A stretch of DNA of 64,000 bases, taken from Arenibaculum pallidiluteum. GTDB taxonomy: Bacteria > Pseudomonadota > Alphaproteobacteria > Azospirillales > Azospirillaceae. The stretch spans positions 558,001 through 622,000 of the forward strand of contig NZ_JAFIQU010000001.1 of assembly GCF_017355985.1 (NCBI RefSeq). The letters are read 5' to 3'. Position numbers and translations under genes: made by a program. The notes below the pieces were generated by a model. It saw nothing but the letters and a program-made list of their open reading frames with translations, searched no databases and was not told the DNA's origin. Of this stretch, positions 62,003 through 64,000 are shown in pieces. Every line of letters begins with the position of its first letter. Positions within the stretch are counted from its first letter, which is position 1.

Positions 62003-62833
62003 GTGCCCGACACCCTGACAGATGCCAGAATCACCCCGGCGCTCCAGCCGGGGTGCTCGATCCTGGTGATCGCCGCACATCCCGATGACGAGACTATCGG
62101 CGCCGGCGCGAGGCTCGCCGGGACGCCTGACGCCGTGGTGGTCCAGGCGACCGACGGCGCGCCGCGGAACGGCCCGGACGTTCGTAATGCCGGCTGCGCG
62201 AGCTGGCAGGATTATGCGGCGCTGCGCCGGCACGAGCTTGCGCGCGCCATGGCCTTGGCAGGCCTGCCCATGGAACGGGTCATCGGCCTCGGCTACCCGG
62301 ACCAGGGCGCCTCGCCCGGCATGGCGGGCCTTGCCCGGGAGATCGAGGCACTGCTGACGGCGCTGCGCCCCCGCCTCGTCCTGACACATCCATACGAGGG
62401 CGGACATCCCGACCACGATGCCGTCGCCTTTGCGGTCCATGCGGCCCTGATGCTGGCGCGGCGCTCCGGCGCAGCGCCTCCGCATGTCGAGGAAATGGCG
62501 TCCTATCATGCCGCGGAGGACGGGACGACGCGGTTCCAAGCCTTTCTGAACCGGGCGGACGCCCCGGAGCGAACAATCGTCCTGTCCCCCGACGGACGTG
62601 CGCTGAAGCGGCGCATGATCGATGCCTACGCGAGCCAGGCGACAACGCTGGCCCCCTTCCGCGACGACGTGGAGCGCTTCCGCCCCGCTCCCGTCTACGA
62701 CTTCACCCGGCCGCCCCATCCCGGGCCGCTCAATTATGACCGGTTCGCGTGGGGCATGACGAGCCTGCGCTGGCGAACCTGTGCGACCGAGGCGCTGCAT
62801 GCGCTCGGCCTGGAGGACACGGCATGGCGCTGA
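62003..62833 (+). CDS. PIG-L family deacetylase
   Basis: A 276-aa zinc deacetylase of the PIG-L/LmbE family. VIAAHPDDETIGAG carries the metal His-Asp-Asp motif, and THPYEGGHPDHDAVAFA the third metal His. They remove N-acetyl groups from GlcNAc-containing lipids or small molecules. The GTG at 62003 follows GGAG by seven bases. Its stop overlaps the glycosyltransferase start by 10 bp, so the two are coupled and probably act on one glycan or glycolipid. Confidence 0.9.
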   Translation: MPDTLTDARITPALQPGCSILVIAAHPDDETIGAGARLAGTPDAVVVQATDGAPRNGPDVRNAGCASWQDYAALRRHELARAMALAGLPMERVIGLGYPDQGASPGMAGLAREIEALLTALRPRLVLTHPYEGGHPDHDAVAFAVHAALMLARRSGAAPPHVEEMASYHAAEDGTTRFQAFLNRADAPERTIVLSPDGRALKRRMIDAYASQATTLAPFRDDVERFRPAPVYDFTRPPHPGPLNYDRFAWGMTSLRWRTCATEALHALGLEDTAWR

Positions 62834-63882
62834 CGGTGCTGAGCGTGGCCTATCCCTTCGCGCCCGTCGGGCCGGATGCCGTGGGCGGCGCCGAGCAGGT
62901 GCTGGCAGCGCTTGACCGGGCATTGGTCGCCGCAGGGCACCGTTCCCTGGTGATCGCATGCACGGGGTCCCGCGTCGCCGGCGTGCTGCTGCCGGTCCAG
63001 CCACCGGGCGGGCGGATCGACGATGCGACGCGTGCGGCAGTCCAGGGCGCCGTGCGCCGCCGGATCGCCGAAGCGCTGGCCCGGCATCCCGTCGACCTCG
63101 TGCACCTGCACGGCATCGACTTCGCGACCTACCTGCCGCCACCCGGAATCACGACCCTTGCGACCCTTCACCTGCCCCCGGACTGGTATCCGGCCGATAC
63201 CTTCGCGGCAACGCGGCCCGATCTTCACATGGTCTGCGTGTCGGAGACCCAGCAACGCGCCTGCCCACCTGGTGCCCGGCTGCTTCCCCCCATCGGAAAC
63301 GGGGTCGACGCGAGCCCCACCGTGAAGGCCACGAGGAGGCGCTTCGCGCTGGCCCTGGGCCGCGTCTGCCCCGAGAAGGGGTTTCACCATGCCCTCGACG
63401 CGGCGCGACTCGCCGGCCTGCCGCTGCTGATCGGGGGCCGGGTCTTTCCTTATGAGGCCCACGAGCGGCATTTCGCCGAGGAGATCTGGCCGCGCCTCGG
63501 CGCGGGCAGCCGCTTCCTCGGGCCGGTCGGCGGCGCCCGCAAGCGGCGCCTGCTGTCGGCAGCGCGGTGCCTGCTGGTGCCGAGCCTCGTTCCGGAGACC
63601 AGTTCCTTGGTCTCCATGGAGGCCATGGCCAATGGAACCCCGGTCGTAGCCTACCGCAGCGGCGCCCTGGCCGAGATCGTCGAGCCCGGTGTCACCGGGT
63701 TCCTGGTGGAGCCCGGGGATATCACGGGGCTGGCCGACGCCGCGCGCGCCGCGGACAGCATCGATCCCGCCGCCTGCCGGGCAGCGGCCCGTACCCGCTT
63801 CGCTGTCGAGCGGACGACCGATCGCTATCTGGACCTCTATCGGCGTCTTGCCGACGGAGCGGCCAGGGCCGGGGCAGCCTGA
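62824..63882 (+). CDS. Glycosyltransferase family 4 protein
   Basis: A 352-aa GT-B-fold glycosyltransferase. SVAYPFAPVGPDAVGGAEQVL at the N-terminus is a GT4 acceptor loop and ALGRVCPEKGFHHALDA the nucleotide-sugar domain. PETSSLVSMEAMANGTPVVAY carries the conserved Glu of the EX7E motif. GGAGGAC precedes the ATG. It overlaps both neighbours (PIG-L stop and the following start, TGATG). Confidence 0.9.
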   Translation: MALTVLSVAYPFAPVGPDAVGGAEQVLAALDRALVAAGHRSLVIACTGSRVAGVLLPVQPPGGRIDDATRAAVQGAVRRRIAEALARHPVDLVHLHGIDFATYLPPPGITTLATLHLPPDWYPADTFAATRPDLHMVCVSETQQRACPPGARLLPPIGNGVDASPTVKATRRRFALALGRVCPEKGFHHALDAARLAGLPLLIGGRVFPYEAHERHFAEEIWPRLGAGSRFLGPVGGARKRRLLSAARCLLVPSLVPETSSLVSMEAMANGTPVVAYRSGALAEIVEPGVTGFLVEPGDITGLADAARAADSIDPAACRAAARTRFAVERTTDRYLDLYRRLADGAARAGAA

Positions 63883-64000
63883 TGCCTCCCGTCCTGCTGC
63901 AGGGCCGCGCGAACGGGAATGCCCCGATGCGGCCCGGAGATCTTCGAATCGAGGCGATCCGCACCCTCGACGGCCTCGACGCGGTGCGGCCGGCCTGGGA
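63882..64000 (+). CDS. GNAT/CelD-like protein, N-terminus only
   Basis: The first 39 codons lie in the window; the gene runs off the right edge. The ATG shares its A with the glycosyltransferase stop (TGATG). LRIEAIRTLDGLDAVRPAW at residues 21-39 matches the N-terminus of GNAT-family proteins of the cellulose-biosynthesis CelD type, as far as I can judge. The chain PIG-L, GT4, GNAT implies stepwise deacetylation, glycosylation and acylation of one substrate. Confidence 0.6.
   Translation, partial: MPPVLLQGRANGNAPMRPGDLRIEAIRTLDGLDAVRPAW

Overview
The window is about 70% G+C, with dense operons, frequent 1-4 bp stop/start overlaps (ATGA, GTGA, TTGA) and many GTG/TTG starts. Gene content (bacterial ceramide synthesis genes, ChvE-GguAB sugar uptake, a GbpR-like LysR regulator, EcfG-type promoters, DUF1289/DUF2325, LptF/G permeases) points to an alphaproteobacterium, perhaps Rhodospirillales or Acetobacteraceae-like. 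Genus cannot be read from the sequence. No rRNA, tRNA, CRISPR array, insertion sequence or prophage was seen.

Layout. 1-2.8 kb: minus-strand sugar ABC transporter (permease start, GguA-type ATPase, ChvE-type binding protein). 3.3-4.0 kb: an aspartyl/asparaginyl beta-hydroxylase-family protein. 4.2-18.3 kb: a continuous sphingolipid locus. It holds the acyl-ACP synthetase, ceramide reductase, dedicated ACP and serine palmitoyltransferase, then a divergent head-group trio (nucleotidyltransferase-fold protein, ceramide kinase-like enzyme, CDP-alcohol phosphotransferase). A plus-strand run follows: calcineurin-type phosphoesterase, HIT protein, LptF/LptG-type permease pair, fatty-acid hydroxylase, GNAT-fold ceramide synthase and a CTP-type nucleotidyltransferase. 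It resembles the Caulobacter ceramide / ceramide-phosphoglycerate locus and suggests synthesis, decoration and possibly export of an anionic ceramide lipid. 18.3-20.9 kb: an MFS efflux pump divergent from a LysR regulator. 20.9-26.0 kb: a lower-GC patch with a small membrane protein, a CoiA-like nuclease overlapping-in-context with a RecD2 helicase, and a uridine-kinase-like protein.

26.2-31.1 kb: esterase, sugar/choline-type nucleotidyltransferase, GMC oxidoreductase and polysaccharide flippase. 31.1-36.9 kb: two small secreted proteins, then an oxidative pentose pathway block (GbpR-like regulator, IlvD/Edd dehydratase, aldose 1-epimerase, SMP-30 lactonase) that fits the ChvE transporter. 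36.9-43.5 kb: HEAT-repeat protein, single-domain response regulator, amine oxidase, phospholipase D, small secreted proteins and a PfpI protein. 43.9-55.9 kb: FAD oxidoreductase with a leader ORF, PRC-barrel protein, TPR-methyltransferase, two aldo/keto reductases, MBL hydrolase, membrane proteins, a Fur-boxed DUF2325-DUF1289 pair, a thioesterase and an MFS transporter. 55.9-61.8 kb: SDR, Old Yellow Enzyme with divergent LysR, DUF427, hemerythrin, GNAT, luciferase-like oxidoreductase and a DoxX remnant. 62.0-64.0 kb: PIG-L deacetylase, GT4 glycosyltransferase and the start of a GNAT/CelD-like protein.

Regulation visible in the sequence: three good matches (plus weaker ones) to the EcfG general stress promoter GGAAC-N16/17-CGTT, one Fur-like operator, two dyads in divergent promoter regions, and strong hairpin terminators at 8.56 and 45.83 kb. 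Coordinates were derived by reading the sequence by eye. Functional names rest on motif and family recognition, not on database searches.
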